A stretch of 64,000 nucleotides of DNA from positions 124,001 through 188,000 of the forward strand of contig NZ_JANUSD010000009.1 in NCBI RefSeq assembly GCF_024793945.1, given 5' to 3'. Positions 1 to 8,992 of this stretch are shown here, one piece after another (within the stretch, counting starts at the first letter, position 1; every line of letters starts with the position of its first letter). The position numbers and the translations under genes are program-made. Below the pieces are notes generated by a model. That model was not told where the DNA came from and searched no databases. It saw only the letters and a program-made list of their open reading frames with translations. This DNA is from Emticicia fluvialis. Its GTDB lineage: Bacteria > Bacteroidota > Bacteroidia > Cytophagales > Spirosomataceae.

Positions 1-1
1 T

Positions 2-559
2 TTATTTGAAGCTGTTGAGGGCAACCCATACCTGCCGCCTTTTTATGAAGATATGGAGAAGTGGTCGTTTCATTTGCAGATATATTTTCTGAACAGCCGG
101 TTTGAGCAGGTATTGAAAATCAAGAAGCTAACCGAAGATAAAACCATAGTGCAAGACAGGTCAATTTATGAAGATGCCTATATTTTTGCTCGCAATTTAT
201 ACGAATCCGGCAAGTTTAACGAAACGGATTATCAAACATACACTGGTTTATTTAATACTATTACTCAGGCGATTTCTCACCCGGACCTGATGATTTATTT
301 ACGTGCCGATTTGCCAAAACTACAAAGGCAGATTTTGAAACGCAACCGTGATTTTGAAAGAAACATAGACCCGGCATACCTGATAAGCCTTAACAAACTC
401 TATGAAGATTTTGTAAACCTGTACACTCACGGAAAGCTATTGATAATAGATGTCAATAACCTTGATTTTGCCGAAAACGAGAGCGATTTTATGGGCATAA
501 TAGACCAGATAGATAAAAACATTAATCTAGGTACTCAGCTGGAAATCAAACCTTTATGA
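2..559 (+). CDS. Deoxynucleoside kinase, 5' end cut off by the window
   Basis: This is the C-terminal part of a deoxyadenosine/deoxyguanosine-type kinase, which phosphorylates salvaged deoxynucleosides in the cytoplasm. The frame is open from base 2, and residues before the first ATG (base 53) already match the family: NPYLPPFYED, followed by SFHLQIYFLNSRF. Further motifs are the DRSIYED substrate-binding motif and YLRADLPKLQRQI with RNRDFE, the arginine-rich lid. The N-terminal P-loop lies outside the window, so the ATG at 53 is not the start. The gene converges on the LptF/LptG gene with only 15 bases between the stops. The family is clear; the exact nucleoside preference cannot be read from this part. 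Confidence 0.9.
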   Translation, partial: LFEAVEGNPYLPPFYEDMEKWSFHLQIYFLNSRFEQVLKIKKLTEDKTIVQDRSIYEDAYIFARNLYESGKFNETDYQTYTGLFNTITQAISHPDLMIYLRADLPKLQRQILKRNRDFERNIDPAYLISLNKLYEDFVNLYTHGKLLIIDVNNLDFAENESDFMGIIDQIDKNINLGTQLEIKPL

Positions 560-560
560 T

Positions 561-580
561 AAAAAAAGCCTGAATCAGGC
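561..580 (-). terminator. Terminator of the LptF/LptG gene
   Basis: Read on the minus strand, a short GC-rich dyad (GCCTGA / TCAGGC) that includes the stop codon of the permease gene is followed by seven T. This fits a rho-independent terminator with a 4-6 bp stem. It may also slow transcription coming from the kinase gene. Confidence 0.55.
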
Positions 581-2047
581 AGAAGGGATGGATGCCTTCC
601 GTCTGAATCTGGCTTTGAAATAGGTTTTCGCTTTATCAATGTAAATATCGTAGATGTCGCTGTCAAACAAACGGGCATCGTTGGTGGCCTTGTATAAAAA
701 GTAGATACCAAAGAGAAGTAATATTAAGTCGGGCATCCAGACCCCGATAATTACGTAAACAATGCTTTCTTTTGCATATTTGTCTCCGAGCTGCATCAAT
801 ACATACATTAATATAAAGAAAGTGATGGATATCAGCACCGGCATTCCGAAGCCACCTTTCTTGATAATTGAGCCAAGCGACGAGCCAATCAGGAACATTA
901 CAAAGCAGGCAAATGCCATTGTAAACTTGTGCCAACGCTCAACATCGGCCTTATTGGCGTCTTTAGTTTTACTTTTCCAGATATCCAGATTGGTTTTGTA
1001 GTGGTCCTGTACGCTTTTGGCCTGGTTAAAAGCCGACTCAAACACTTCAAGCACCTTGGTTGAGTCATTCTGGGGTTTCATTCTTTCATCAATCCATTTA
1101 CCGGCCAGTATTACCTTTTTATGCGTGGTGTCTTTATAAATACGTTTTAGATGATGGTTGTAGTATTGGTCCATCGTAGCCAGTTGAACCCTGTTGGTGG
1201 TTTCTATTTCTTTATGAATTGAATCTACCTGTTGTGCAAGGCCCTTCACATCTTTCATGAACTCATGGTATTTGAACTGAGATTCGTCTGTTCTTTTCAT
1301 ACCAAAAGACTCCAGCGGAAAAACCAGCCGGTTTTTCTTGAATGAGTTTTTTACAAACTGCGTTTCGTTATTGCTACCACTCTGGGCATTCTTGTAGTCC
1401 ATGTAATTGGTACCATTAAATAGCTCAAAAACCAGATAATTGTTATTGAGTATGGTGTACATTTTGCCAGAATCTGCAATGGTAACATTAATGTTGCCCT
1501 CGTTGCTGGTATGGTTATAGATGGTTATGCCCTTCAGGGTTTTGCCATCCGGAAACTTCTCCTGTACTTTTATTTTATAACCAGGCAGCTCGCCATAAAA
1601 AATACCTTCTTTTATATTTAGGGTTACTTTGGTGGTTTTAACGTCATACAATAAACTATAGCCCTTCAGATTGGCCCACGGAGCCACCGTATTATTGAAC
1701 CAGAACGAAAATATGCTCACACCAAAGGCAAATACAAGCGTTGGAAAAAGCACCCGCCAGATAGGAATACCCGATGCCTTAATAGCTGTAAGCTCAGAAT
1801 GCTCGCCCAGATTACCAAAACACATTAAAGAGGCAAGCAATGTTGCCAAGGGTAATGATATAGGAACCGTTATGAGAGAGAAATAAACAAAAAGTTTCAG
1901 GAAAACGTCATAGCCCAGGTCTTTACCAACAAAATCGTTGAAGTAAAGCATCAGGAAACGCATTAAAAAAATAAAAACTACCACGCAGGTAGTTAATATA
2001 AATGGTCCGATAAAAGACTTTATTACTAAAGAATCTATTTTCTTCAT
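575..2047 (-). CDS. LptF/LptG (YjgP/YjgQ) family permease
   Basis: Predicted inner-membrane permease subunit of the lipopolysaccharide transport machine LptB2FG, which extracts LPS from the inner membrane. The protein (490 residues from the ATG) begins KIDSLVIKSFIGPF, then has three closely spaced hydrophobic segments in the first 110 residues and the family pattern HSELTAIKASGI. A long periplasmic region (about residues 125-380) follows, then three more membrane segments near the C-terminus. The open frame extends nine codons upstream to a TTG at 2074, but the ATG at 2047 gives the usual N-terminus. Which of LptF or LptG it is cannot be decided here; Bacteroidota often carry the two genes apart. 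Confidence 0.88.
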   Translation of the reverse strand: MKKIDSLVIKSFIGPFILTTCVVVFIFLMRFLMLYFNDFVGKDLGYDVFLKLFVYFSLITVPISLPLATLLASLMCFGNLGEHSELTAIKASGIPIWRVLFPTLVFAFGVSIFSFWFNNTVAPWANLKGYSLLYDVKTTKVTLNIKEGIFYGELPGYKIKVQEKFPDGKTLKGITIYNHTSNEGNINVTIADSGKMYTILNNNYLVFELFNGTNYMDYKNAQSGSNNETQFVKNSFKKNRLVFPLESFGMKRTDESQFKYHEFMKDVKGLAQQVDSIHKEIETTNRVQLATMDQYYNHHLKRIYKDTTHKKVILAGKWIDERMKPQNDSTKVLEVFESAFNQAKSVQDHYKTNLDIWKSKTKDANKADVERWHKFTMAFACFVMFLIGSSLGSIIKKGGFGMPVLISITFFILMYVLMQLGDKYAKESIVYVIIGVWMPDLILLLFGIYFLYKATNDARLFDSDIYDIYIDKAKTYFKARFRRKASIPSA

Positions 2048-2126
2048 TAAAGAAATAAACAATTGCCTGCGCAAAATTCGTCATTGAATTTTGTTTGCAC
2101 AAGCTGTTTAAGCATATTTAACAAAA

Positions 2127-2510
2127 TTATCCGCCTACTATCTCTCTCAGTTTATCAATCATGCCATCCCACAAATCGCTTAGCTCTTCTTCGTCGGTGT
2201 TGTCTGAGCAGTCAATAACCTTAAAGAAAGTGGCATTGGTTAGTTCGCTTTGCTCTAATTTAAACTCCACGAAATTACCGCGCTGTTCTTCATTCAGAAA
2301 ATCAAATTTGGTGGCTTTATTCATTCTTTGCGAACTAAGCCTGGCCGGATGGCTTTCGTTATCCCACACAAAATCAAAGTTGCCATCGTTCACGTACTTT
2401 ACTTTAGAAGCGAACCACTGTTGCAAACCTGAAGGCGTGCTGATGTATTGATACAAGACTTTAGGCGAAGCCTTAAATTCATACTCCCGTGTAAACTTAA
2501 ATTTTCCCAT
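2127..2510 (-). CDS. START-like (SRPBCC fold) domain protein
   Basis: A 127-residue single-domain protein of the START-like/AHSA1 type found widely in Bacteroidota. Visible features are the N-terminal strand KFTREYEFKASP, the helix LYQYISTPSGLQQWFA, the strand DFVWDNESHPA and the long C-terminal helix with LSDLWDGMIDKLREI. The fold normally forms a hydrophobic cavity for a small lipophilic ligand; the ligand and role of this family are not known. It lies upstream of and in the same direction as the permease gene, with 79 bases between them. The start ATG is unambiguous. Confidence 0.8.
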   Translation of the reverse strand: MGKFKFTREYEFKASPKVLYQYISTPSGLQQWFASKVKYVNDGNFDFVWDNESHPARLSSQRMNKATKFDFLNEEQRGNFVEFKLEQSELTNATFFKVIDCSDNTDEEELSDLWDGMIDKLREIVGG

Positions 2511-2625
2511 ATCAAGTAGTTTGTTGGTTAATCACCCAGGCTATATAGAAACCCAGCGTGAATGAATCATTATTTAAAGAATTTGTATAATTTTTCCTTA
2601 AAATTAAGGTTGGTGAATTTTATTT

Positions 2626-2657
2626 TTTGCAATGTATGAAAACTTTCCCTAATATTG
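2626..2657 (+). promoter_or_regulatory. Candidate promoter of tRNA-Met
   Basis: TTTG at 2626-2629, 20 bases, then TAATATTG at 2650-2657. This matches the Bacteroidota TTTG / TAnnTTTG promoter with one mismatch in the second element. It would start a transcript with a leader of about 50 bases before the tRNA. Confidence 0.45.
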
Positions 2658-2678
2658 CAACATAATATTAAAACAGGG

Positions 2679-2700
2679 GCTCGCAAGAGCATTTTTTTTT
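2679..2700 (+). other. GCAA-loop hairpin plus T9 just before tRNA-Met
   Basis: GCTC-GCAA-GAGC forms a four-base-pair stem closed by a GNRA-type tetraloop and is followed by A and nine T, ending 14 bases before the tRNA. It resembles a weak terminator or attenuator, or a processing site in the tRNA leader, but the stem is short and the function is uncertain. Confidence 0.35.
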
Positions 2701-2714
2701 AATAATTATTATTT

Positions 2715-2788
2715 GGCGGGGTAGCTCAGATGGTTAGAGCGTAGGATTCATAACCCTAAGGTCGGCAGTTCGATCCTGCTCCCCGCTA
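2715..2788 (+). tRNA. tRNA-Met (CAT)
   Basis: A 74-nt cloverleaf. The acceptor stem GGCGGGG pairs with CCCCGCT (one G-T pair) and the discriminator is A. The D arm is GCTCAGATGGTTAGAGC, the anticodon loop TTCATAA carries CAT, and the T arm GGCAG-TTCGATC-CTGCT folds. CCA is not encoded. The anticodon stem has an A-C mismatch next to the loop. It lacks the GGG/CCC anticodon stem of initiators, so elongator Met is preferred over tRNA-Ile2 (also CAT). Confidence 0.93.
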
Positions 2789-2801
2789 CTAGTTTGCAAT
2801 T

Positions 2802-2841
2802 GAGGCATTTCAGGTTAAACCTTGTAATGCCTCTTTTTTTT
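2802..2841 (+). terminator. Terminator after tRNA-Met
   Basis: GAGGCATT (2802-2809) pairs with AATGCCTC (2826-2833) and runs into a stretch of T ending at 2841. This is a clear rho-independent terminator ending the tRNA transcript. Confidence 0.85.
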
Positions 2842-3639
2842 GCTATATATTACAACAGTGTCTGGTTGGGCTTCAATTGTTATTTTTTTAGGATAAAAAA
2901 TTGAAACTGCCGTAAATATTGACTCATTGAGTTACAATGCAAGACATGGCCTGGTTAAATTTTATGCAAAAGTAATGAATTTTTCAGCCTGCTAATTAGA
3001 ATACTGATTATCAGTTAATTAAGTTTCAATATTTAAATAAATAAATGTTTCAGGTGAATATACGTAAGAAATAGGTGATAAACTGTTTTCTTGATATCTG
3101 AATAAATTCCCTTTTTAAAATCAGGATGTTTTCCGCCCGTTTTTAGAATGCCTGATCTCATCCTTACGCATTTAAATGTGGTAATTTTTTAGATTTTGTA
3201 TTCTGAATGTACTCCATTTTATTTACAAAGTAAGTGAAACATCATTCCAGCCACCTTATATGAATGGTTTTTTGAACCTTTAAATGCTTAATTAAAATAA
3301 CGCATTTTAATTAAATATAAAATATAAAGCGTAGTTCAAAAGCCAAATATTTAATTTATTAGCACAGGTAACAAATATTTTGCGTATTTTTTTACCCGAT
3401 ATACAATTGGGCGTAACACCAGCTTTTAGAATCAACATTTTTAAAATGTAGATGATTGTTGATTTTTTTGACAAAAGCCAGGTATTTTAAATAATTGCCT
3501 TTTATATAATGCCAGCCCAATGAAAACTAAAACTAACCTGTTTAAGTGCTTATTTAGCACATAAAAAGCTGATATTCACCTGAATACAAGCAAAATGATT
3601 GAATCCTGAAACCTAATATCGATATAAATCTTAATACTA
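2842..3639. other. Gene-poor AT-rich gap
   Basis: About 800 bases without a credible gene on either strand. The sequence is AT-rich with many stop codons in all frames. No tRNA, clear direct repeat, insertion-sequence end or strong promoter match was seen. It presumably holds the control region of the AlbA_2-type regulator starting at 3640. Confidence 0.6.
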
Positions 3640-5241
3640 ATGTTCTCCAGAGACTATATTCATTATCTGATAGAAAGAGGAAACGATGAGCAAACCCAAT
3701 TAATTAATACAGACAGGAAGTTATCAGACGCTTTTTTTTATACGTTGTGCGCTTTTTTGAACACCAGCGGTGGAGAAGTGCTGATGGCCTATTCTTTTGA
3801 TAAAGGTGTGATAGGGCTTACTGATAATGAAATTAAAATACTGGAAAAAAGTATGCTTGACGGCATAAATGATGCTGACAAGATACACCCAAAACCCAGA
3901 CTGGTAATAAAACCTATCAGCTATGATAACGAAAAGCTATTGTATATAAAAATACCCAACAGCTATTCGGTGCATACATTAGATGGCACGTGGGTTTATG
4001 AACGCCGCGGGCCTAAAAATATTCAAATTGATAGTTTATCAGACCAGATTCGGATTCAGGAAAGAAAAAGGTTTTATTACCCCGACAATAAAATTATTAA
4101 ATATGTAGATACCAGCCATTTTAATATGGATGTCTACAAAAAGGCTATGAATTTTCTGGCACAAACCAGGCCTTCGCACCCGTGGCTGAATATGGATTTT
4201 GAGCAGGTTACGAAGAGTTCGGGCTTGTGGAGAATGGACCTGGAAACCAGAGAAAGCGGTTTTACAGTGGCTGCAGTACTGCTTCTGGGTAAAGATGAGG
4301 TAATAAGGGGGATTTTTCCGAGTTTCAGGATTGATGCCATCAGAGAAAAAGATGGTTTTGAAGGCTATTATGACCGCGAAACCTTTACCACTAACCTGAT
4401 AGACACTTATTACCAGTTAATGGATTTTGTGCGAAAGCATCTGCCAGACTTCTTTGTAATGAATAATGCCACGCGGGTGGGTATCAGAGACCTCATGTAC
4501 CGGGAGATATTTATCAATTTTCTGACACATCAGGACTACAGCTCGGGGCTGCCTGCCAAATTTGCCATTACCCATACAGACAGCACTTTTACGGCCAACA
4601 GCAACCGCATGAACCGTAATACCGACATAGACCCCAACGATTACCAGCCGATGCCTAAAAACCCTATCATTGGCCGTTTTTTGCGTGAACTGGGCCTGGC
4701 AGAAGAGTTAGGGTTTGGACTTAAAAAAATTGCTTCTTTTGTTAGTCAGTTCTCATCAGAAACTGCGCAGTTTCATGATGGTCCTACTTTTCTGGCATCT
4801 ATACCGCCTTTAACCAAAAAAGCTGCACCAGAAGCAGAAAAGCAAGAAGAAAAAGATAACAAAATAGGAGAGAAGGCTCTTAAAAGAGCTGATAATCAAC
4901 CAGTTAGCGCCGGTCAGCCAGTTAATACCCACACAGAAAAACAAAAAGAAAGCCCGTCTGGAACCGGGCCTCTTCAGATATTTGATGACTTGAGCGATAC
5001 AAAAAAGGAAAGATTGTATGATATTATACAGCTTTTGTCGCAAACGAAGCATACCAACACGCAGGTTTTAACAAAACAACTGGGGGTATCGAGAGAAACA
5101 ATAGCCAGAGAAGTCAAGATTCTTCGCGAACTCAGGCTTATTGAATTTAAAGGCGCCTTAAAAAACGGCTATTATTTATTAACTGACCGAGGGAATAACA
5201 TTGCCGATTATTTAGCTCAAAACCGGTTTAATTCAAAATAA
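3640..5241 (+). CDS. AlbA_2 / RecG-like regulator with C-terminal winged helix
   Basis: A 533-residue predicted DNA-binding regulator. Residues about 7-130 resemble the AlbA_2 (Schlafen AAA_4) domain: the acidic ERGNDEQTQL start, then LCAFLNTSGGEVLMAYSFD, ILYIKIPNS-type strands and VYERRGPKN. Residues about 275-375 match the RecG-like C-terminal region seen in these regulators: LMYREIFINFLTHQDY, then FTANSNRMNRN and LGLAEELGFGLKKI. A charged linker (about 385-445) leads to a winged helix with TKQLGVSRETIAREVKILRELRLIEF. Despite the RecG-like label it has no helicase motifs. It sits alone between long gene-poor gaps and its last nine bases overlap the end of the convergent AAA+ gene. Target genes are unknown. 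Confidence 0.82.
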   Translation: MFSRDYIHYLIERGNDEQTQLINTDRKLSDAFFYTLCAFLNTSGGEVLMAYSFDKGVIGLTDNEIKILEKSMLDGINDADKIHPKPRLVIKPISYDNEKLLYIKIPNSYSVHTLDGTWVYERRGPKNIQIDSLSDQIRIQERKRFYYPDNKIIKYVDTSHFNMDVYKKAMNFLAQTRPSHPWLNMDFEQVTKSSGLWRMDLETRESGFTVAAVLLLGKDEVIRGIFPSFRIDAIREKDGFEGYYDRETFTTNLIDTYYQLMDFVRKHLPDFFVMNNATRVGIRDLMYREIFINFLTHQDYSSGLPAKFAITHTDSTFTANSNRMNRNTDIDPNDYQPMPKNPIIGRFLRELGLAEELGFGLKKIASFVSQFSSETAQFHDGPTFLASIPPLTKKAAPEAEKQEEKDNKIGEKALKRADNQPVSAGQPVNTHTEKQKESPSGTGPLQIFDDLSDTKKERLYDIIQLLSQTKHTNTQVLTKQLGVSRETIAREVKILRELRLIEFKGALKNGYYLLTDRGNNIADYLAQNRFNSK

Positions 5242-7116
5242 ACTCCCGTTTGATTTCTGAACTGCCGACACCTCTGCACCGTTTTCAGGCACATTGCTTT
5301 CAAATAATTCGGTATTTTCGCTCAGTATTTCGTTAAAAAAGGTTACTTTTCTCAGGAGCGGCCACTTCTCAGGGTGCAGATTCAATAAATATCTGGCAGC
5401 CAGCCTTTGCTGATTTACCTTACCGTTTTTGGTGTCTTTATAGCGGCTCACTGTCATACATTCGTTTTGCCGTTTTCTGCCTCTGGTAGACTTCTTCTCG
5501 GCTATCGAATCATGAAACTCACGATGCGCCATCTTGTCAAGTTCTACTACTTTTATTACCTCAAAATCAGTAAAGAATTCTTCGGCGGTTTTTTCAAGAA
5601 AATCAAGGTTTTTGCTGACAGTACTAATGGTTTTTGTATTCAAATGCAAACGATACAGCGCCAACTGAGGGGTATCTTGTTTAACTTCAAAACCTTTTTT
5701 GTAGGTGCCGAATATTTTTTCCATTTCAAAGCCGCGAATGACCGAGAACTCCGGTTTGGCCAGATTCATCAGATAAACATTCACAAAATGTTCGACTGAC
5801 ACTATGCCGTCCGGCCAGTTTTGTTTCGACAAAAATTCAATGGCCGTTTCATCTACAATAAATTCGGCTCCGGCATTTACCAATAAGTAATGGAAAATAT
5901 ACTTAAAGTCTTGCTCGCGCTCATGGAACATCGGAATTTTAACTACACTGCCTTGCAAAAGATAATTAAGCAGATGCCACTTAAACTCACCTTTGTTGAT
6001 CATGGTGTGTAAATTTCTGGCTGCTCCGGCAATAAGTGTAAAGTCAATATCTACTCTGTGTTCTTTTAGAGAACCGCCAACCGGTGTTATGTAACCATTT
6101 TTAAGTGCAGCAAAAAGGGCCTCCTGATTACTGATACTTAGCTGGTCTATATTGTTAATAAACAAAAAGCCCTGATTGGCCTGTTCCAGCTTGCCTAGTT
6201 TTTCTTTACCCTGGTTGGTTACATATCGGTTATTCATTATCCGCTTAAAATGTCCGAACGCCTCAGCTTCGAAATCTTCGTTGCTGATTAAGGCGCAATC
6301 AAGCTCAATAAGAGGTACTTCATAAGGCAGATTCTTAAACAAATATATAAACGTAACCAGATCTTTTATTTCGGCACCAGATTTACCATAAATAAGCATA
6401 TTGCTACCGGCAGCAATTGCCTGGCTGGTTTCTTCAAAAAATGTCTTTGTTTTCTTGCTGTTGCCAAGAAACGATTTTTCGAAGAATGGTATGCGTTTCA
6501 GAATGTCTTCATCATGTATATCTATATCTTTAAAAAACATAGAACGGAAAATCTCACGCTCTTGTAAAAATATCTCTCTTTCTGATTTAAGGTACTTAAA
6601 CAAAAAGCTGCCAGACTCTAATTTTTTACTTTCTGCCTCTCTTGAAACTTCCGACTTTGCCTTTTGTACTTCCTCGTTCAGTAAATTGATTTGGTCTTCC
6701 AGCTTTCGTTTGATCAGATTGTTTCTTTTCAATGACTGTTCAACCCTAAATAAAATTGCCTTAAAAGCCGTAAACTGACTTTTTGAATCAATCTGGTAAC
6801 GTTCAATGACATCAAACAAACCACCCTTACGATAAATCTCGAAAATATCTTCATAGCTGTCTCTGGGAGAGATAATCATAATCGTAGGCACCTCAGGGAA
6901 GTTACGGTGCAGCCCCCAGGCAAATTCAATACTCTGCTTGGTAGAAGAGAAGAAATGCTCGTCTATGATGATGGCATCAAATGAATACTTCGGGTTATCT
7001 AACAAATCGAAGATAACAGCATGATCCAGCTCAACATGGGTTGAGTGATTTTTTCTTAACCACGTTACGAAGTCTGTTCGTTCATGGAAGAATTTACCTG
7101 TTAATAATAATTGCAT
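5233..7116 (-). CDS. Degenerate sigma-54-type AAA+ protein with receiver-like N-terminus
   Basis: A 627-residue protein laid out like an NtrC-type regulator: a receiver-like domain (about 1-125, with FDAIIIDEHFF and VPTIMIISPRD), a coiled coil (about 135-195) and an AAA+ module (about 225-430). The ATPase motifs are damaged. The P-loop position reads YGKSGAEIKDL, without GxGK. The Walker B position reads FLFINNIDQL, where LFLDE is usual. No GAFTGA sigma-54 contact loop is seen. It therefore probably does not hydrolyse ATP or activate sigma-54, and may be a structural or repressing relative. I see no clear Fis-type helix-turn-helix at the C-terminus. The frame opens at a TTG (7146), but the ATG at 7116 (MQLLLTGKFF) is preferred. 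It is convergent with the AlbA_2-type regulator gene. Confidence 0.7.
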   Translation of the reverse strand: MQLLLTGKFFHERTDFVTWLRKNHSTHVELDHAVIFDLLDNPKYSFDAIIIDEHFFSSTKQSIEFAWGLHRNFPEVPTIMIISPRDSYEDIFEIYRKGGLFDVIERYQIDSKSQFTAFKAILFRVEQSLKRNNLIKRKLEDQINLLNEEVQKAKSEVSREAESKKLESGSFLFKYLKSEREIFLQEREIFRSMFFKDIDIHDEDILKRIPFFEKSFLGNSKKTKTFFEETSQAIAAGSNMLIYGKSGAEIKDLVTFIYLFKNLPYEVPLIELDCALISNEDFEAEAFGHFKRIMNNRYVTNQGKEKLGKLEQANQGFLFINNIDQLSISNQEALFAALKNGYITPVGGSLKEHRVDIDFTLIAGAARNLHTMINKGEFKWHLLNYLLQGSVVKIPMFHEREQDFKYIFHYLLVNAGAEFIVDETAIEFLSKQNWPDGIVSVEHFVNVYLMNLAKPEFSVIRGFEMEKIFGTYKKGFEVKQDTPQLALYRLHLNTKTISTVSKNLDFLEKTAEEFFTDFEVIKVVELDKMAHREFHDSIAEKKSTRGRKRQNECMTVSRYKDTKNGKVNQQRLAARYLLNLHPEKWPLLRKVTFFNEILSENTELFESNVPENGAEVSAVQKSNGSLF

Positions 7117-8115
7117 TAGAGGATAAGCACGAAATAGGATTTGCAAATAAACTTACTGCAAGTGATTGAAAATGAAATTTTTACGATGGCATTGATGAAG
7201 TAAAAAAATACCTCTACACAAGTAAGGCCTGGCGTCTGATTCGTTTTTCATGTCTATCACTTATGTAAATGTAGAGAAAACAGCAGCAGATAGCAAATTT
7301 TTATAATGCCAATTAGGCATTGACACAATAAAAACACAAGAAAAGAGTAGAAAAAACAAGAAATTAAAGCCTGATGGCACAAAAAACAACTTCAAGATAA
7401 ATACTAAAGAGGTCTGATAATCAATAGTTTGAGCAATGGCTTAAAATTGGTTCGGGTAATAATAGGTCTATTATATGCCTTAATTAATTTAATATTTTGT
7501 TTTCAATGTTTTTATATGGGCATAACATAAAACGGGTATTATTAAAGACCTGATGGATGGTACTTTATTTTCTCATTCAAACCAGCATAAATGGCCAATG
7601 GATAAAGCCTAAACCCGCTTAAAATAGCATTGCCATAAAAACCCAAAAAATAAATGACCAACTTATTATTTTGGATACGGATTGACGTATCGTTGACAAT
7701 TATTCCCTTCAAATAATACTTTAATACGTTTCAGGCAATTATTTCCCATATTTAGCTTTTGTCTGGTACTGAAATGATATATGAATCTGCCAAAGCTGAA
7801 AGAGTTGCAAAGGCTTGCAACGCATTAGATATGAATTACTTACCAATGGGCTGTTTTAAGAGCAATTATAAAGGCTCATTAGGAAAAGAAGTAGCATGGG
7901 CATTGATGGCCAGATTGAAAGGCTGAATATAAATACAAACCATTGGAGATTTCTAAGCAAGAAATATAGTTTCTAAAAGAGGAGCAGGTGCCTTGAACCA
8001 TCTAAAAATGCAGTTATTTATAGCGTAAAAACTGATTGACACTATAAATACACTACAAACAAGAGCATTGACATAATAAAACAATTAATAATAAATAGAG
8101 GCCGAAATGAAAAAT
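7117..8115. other. Gene-poor AT-rich gap
   Basis: About 1 kb with no gene of normal length. It contains a 50-codon frame at 7774-7926, listed separately, and otherwise AT-rich sequence with frequent stops. No tRNA, insertion sequence or array was seen. The part next to 7116 should hold the promoter of the AAA+ gene. Confidence 0.55.
7774..7926 (+). CDS. Possible 50-residue protein or gene remnant
   Basis: An ATG-to-stop frame of 50 codons inside a long gap. The residue make-up looks protein-like (ESAKAERVAKACNALDMNY, then GKEVAWALMARLKG with a likely C-terminal amphipathic helix). I do not recognise a family. It could be a small real gene, the end of a decayed gene or chance; nothing around it (no clear upstream promoter or ribosome site) decides. 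Confidence 0.25.
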   Translation: MIYESAKAERVAKACNALDMNYLPMGCFKSNYKGSLGKEVAWALMARLKG

Positions 8116-8162
8116 AAAAAGCGTGGCAGTGTTCTTTTACGAATACGGCCACGCTTTTTTTT
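8116..8162 (-). terminator. Terminator after the VOC protein gene (works both ways)
   Basis: GCGTGGC (8121-8127) pairs with GCCACGC (8148-8154). It is flanked by A-rich sequence on the left and eight T on the right, so it can end transcripts on either strand. The minus-strand VOC gene stops ten bases away. Confidence 0.8.
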
Positions 8163-8171
8163 AAGAGAAGT

Positions 8172-8558
8172 TTATTTGTTTGAATGAAGGCCTAACGAAT
8201 TACCCTCAGAGTCAATAAAGAAGGCCATAAAACCGGTTTGTTCGTCAATGAGGGTTTTGGGCATAGTAACCTGCCCGCCTGCAGGCACAATTCTGTCGAC
8301 GACCAATTGCAGGTCAGGATTAGCATTCAGGTACACCACTATTCCGGTGGTGCCGGGTTCATGGCTTTGGCCTTTTACAAGCGCACCGCCAACATAAGGT
8401 GGTTCTGAAGGAAACATGGCCATCTGGAAGCCCGGCATGTCAAGGGATGTCAATGTAAGGTCAAAAATGGCTTCATAAAATTTTTTGGCCCGGTCGAAAT
8501 CAGTCACAGGAATTTCGAACCAGTTGAGCGCATTGGTTAATTTACTGAGTTTTTCCAT
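8172..8558 (-). CDS. VOC (glyoxalase/bleomycin-resistance fold) family protein
   Basis: A 128-residue protein made of two beta-alpha-beta-beta-beta modules. LNWFEIPVTDFDRAKKFYEA opens the first, and GIVVYLNANPDL with FFIDSEGNSLGLHS closes the second. The final segment holds the usual acidic metal-ligand position (EGNSLGL), and the first module has a histidine-free FEIP variant. Members bind a divalent metal and act on many small substrates; the substrate here cannot be inferred. It is a lone gene with its own terminator. Confidence 0.85.
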   Translation of the reverse strand: MEKLSKLTNALNWFEIPVTDFDRAKKFYEAIFDLTLTSLDMPGFQMAMFPSEPPYVGGALVKGQSHEPGTTGIVVYLNANPDLQLVVDRIVPAGGQVTMPKTLIDEQTGFMAFFIDSEGNSLGLHSNK

Positions 8559-8647
8559 TCTTTTTCAGTTTTGCAATAAGTAGATATTTATAAAATACTA
8601 ACAATACCAGCAAATACCTCAGACAATCCTTCAAACACTCCAAAAGC

Positions 8648-8992
8648 CTAAACTACCAGGTACTTTCTTATCAGCATCAGCATGTGCAGATAAGTACTGT
8701 CTTCCTCATATTGTGATTCGTCTGAGTAATCTATTTCTTTAAGGCGGTCTTTGTCTTTTCTAATCATCCACCAATCGCGCAGCTCAACAATATACTTTTT
8801 TACCTTTTTATATTCATCGCTGCTATCCCAGTCTATTACCTCCAGCACTTTGTCTTTCTCCAGGGCATCCATAAATATCTGAAACGCAATGTGCAATAAT
8901 AAAGTATCTCTCTCTATCCAGCTATAATTAGGCAGCGATTCAATATGCACCGGGTTATTGGAGAAGGTCAGTTTTCTTTTCTTCTGTTCCAC
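8648..8992 (-). CDS. Small protein of unknown function (114 residues)
   Basis: Not recognised with confidence. The pattern SLPNYSWIERDTLLLHIAFQIF, then EVIDWDSSDEYKKVKKYIVEL and RDWW, recalls uncharacterised phage and plasmid proteins that share a W-D-x-D ... RxWW arrangement, but this is only a visual likeness. It is strongly charged with no membrane segment or signal peptide and is probably a helical cytoplasmic protein. The start is a GTG; no ATG occurs before residue 40, so the GTG is accepted. It lies between the VOC gene and a 557-base gap. Confidence 0.6.
   Translation of the reverse strand: MEQKKRKLTFSNNPVHIESLPNYSWIERDTLLLHIAFQIFMDALEKDKVLEVIDWDSSDEYKKVKKYIVELRDWWMIRKDKDRLKEIDYSDESQYEEDSTYLHMLMLIRKYLVV

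Noticed and set aside
3640..5241. RecG helicase
   Set aside because: Only the regulator-type RecG-like C-terminal part is seen; no helicase motifs I-VI.
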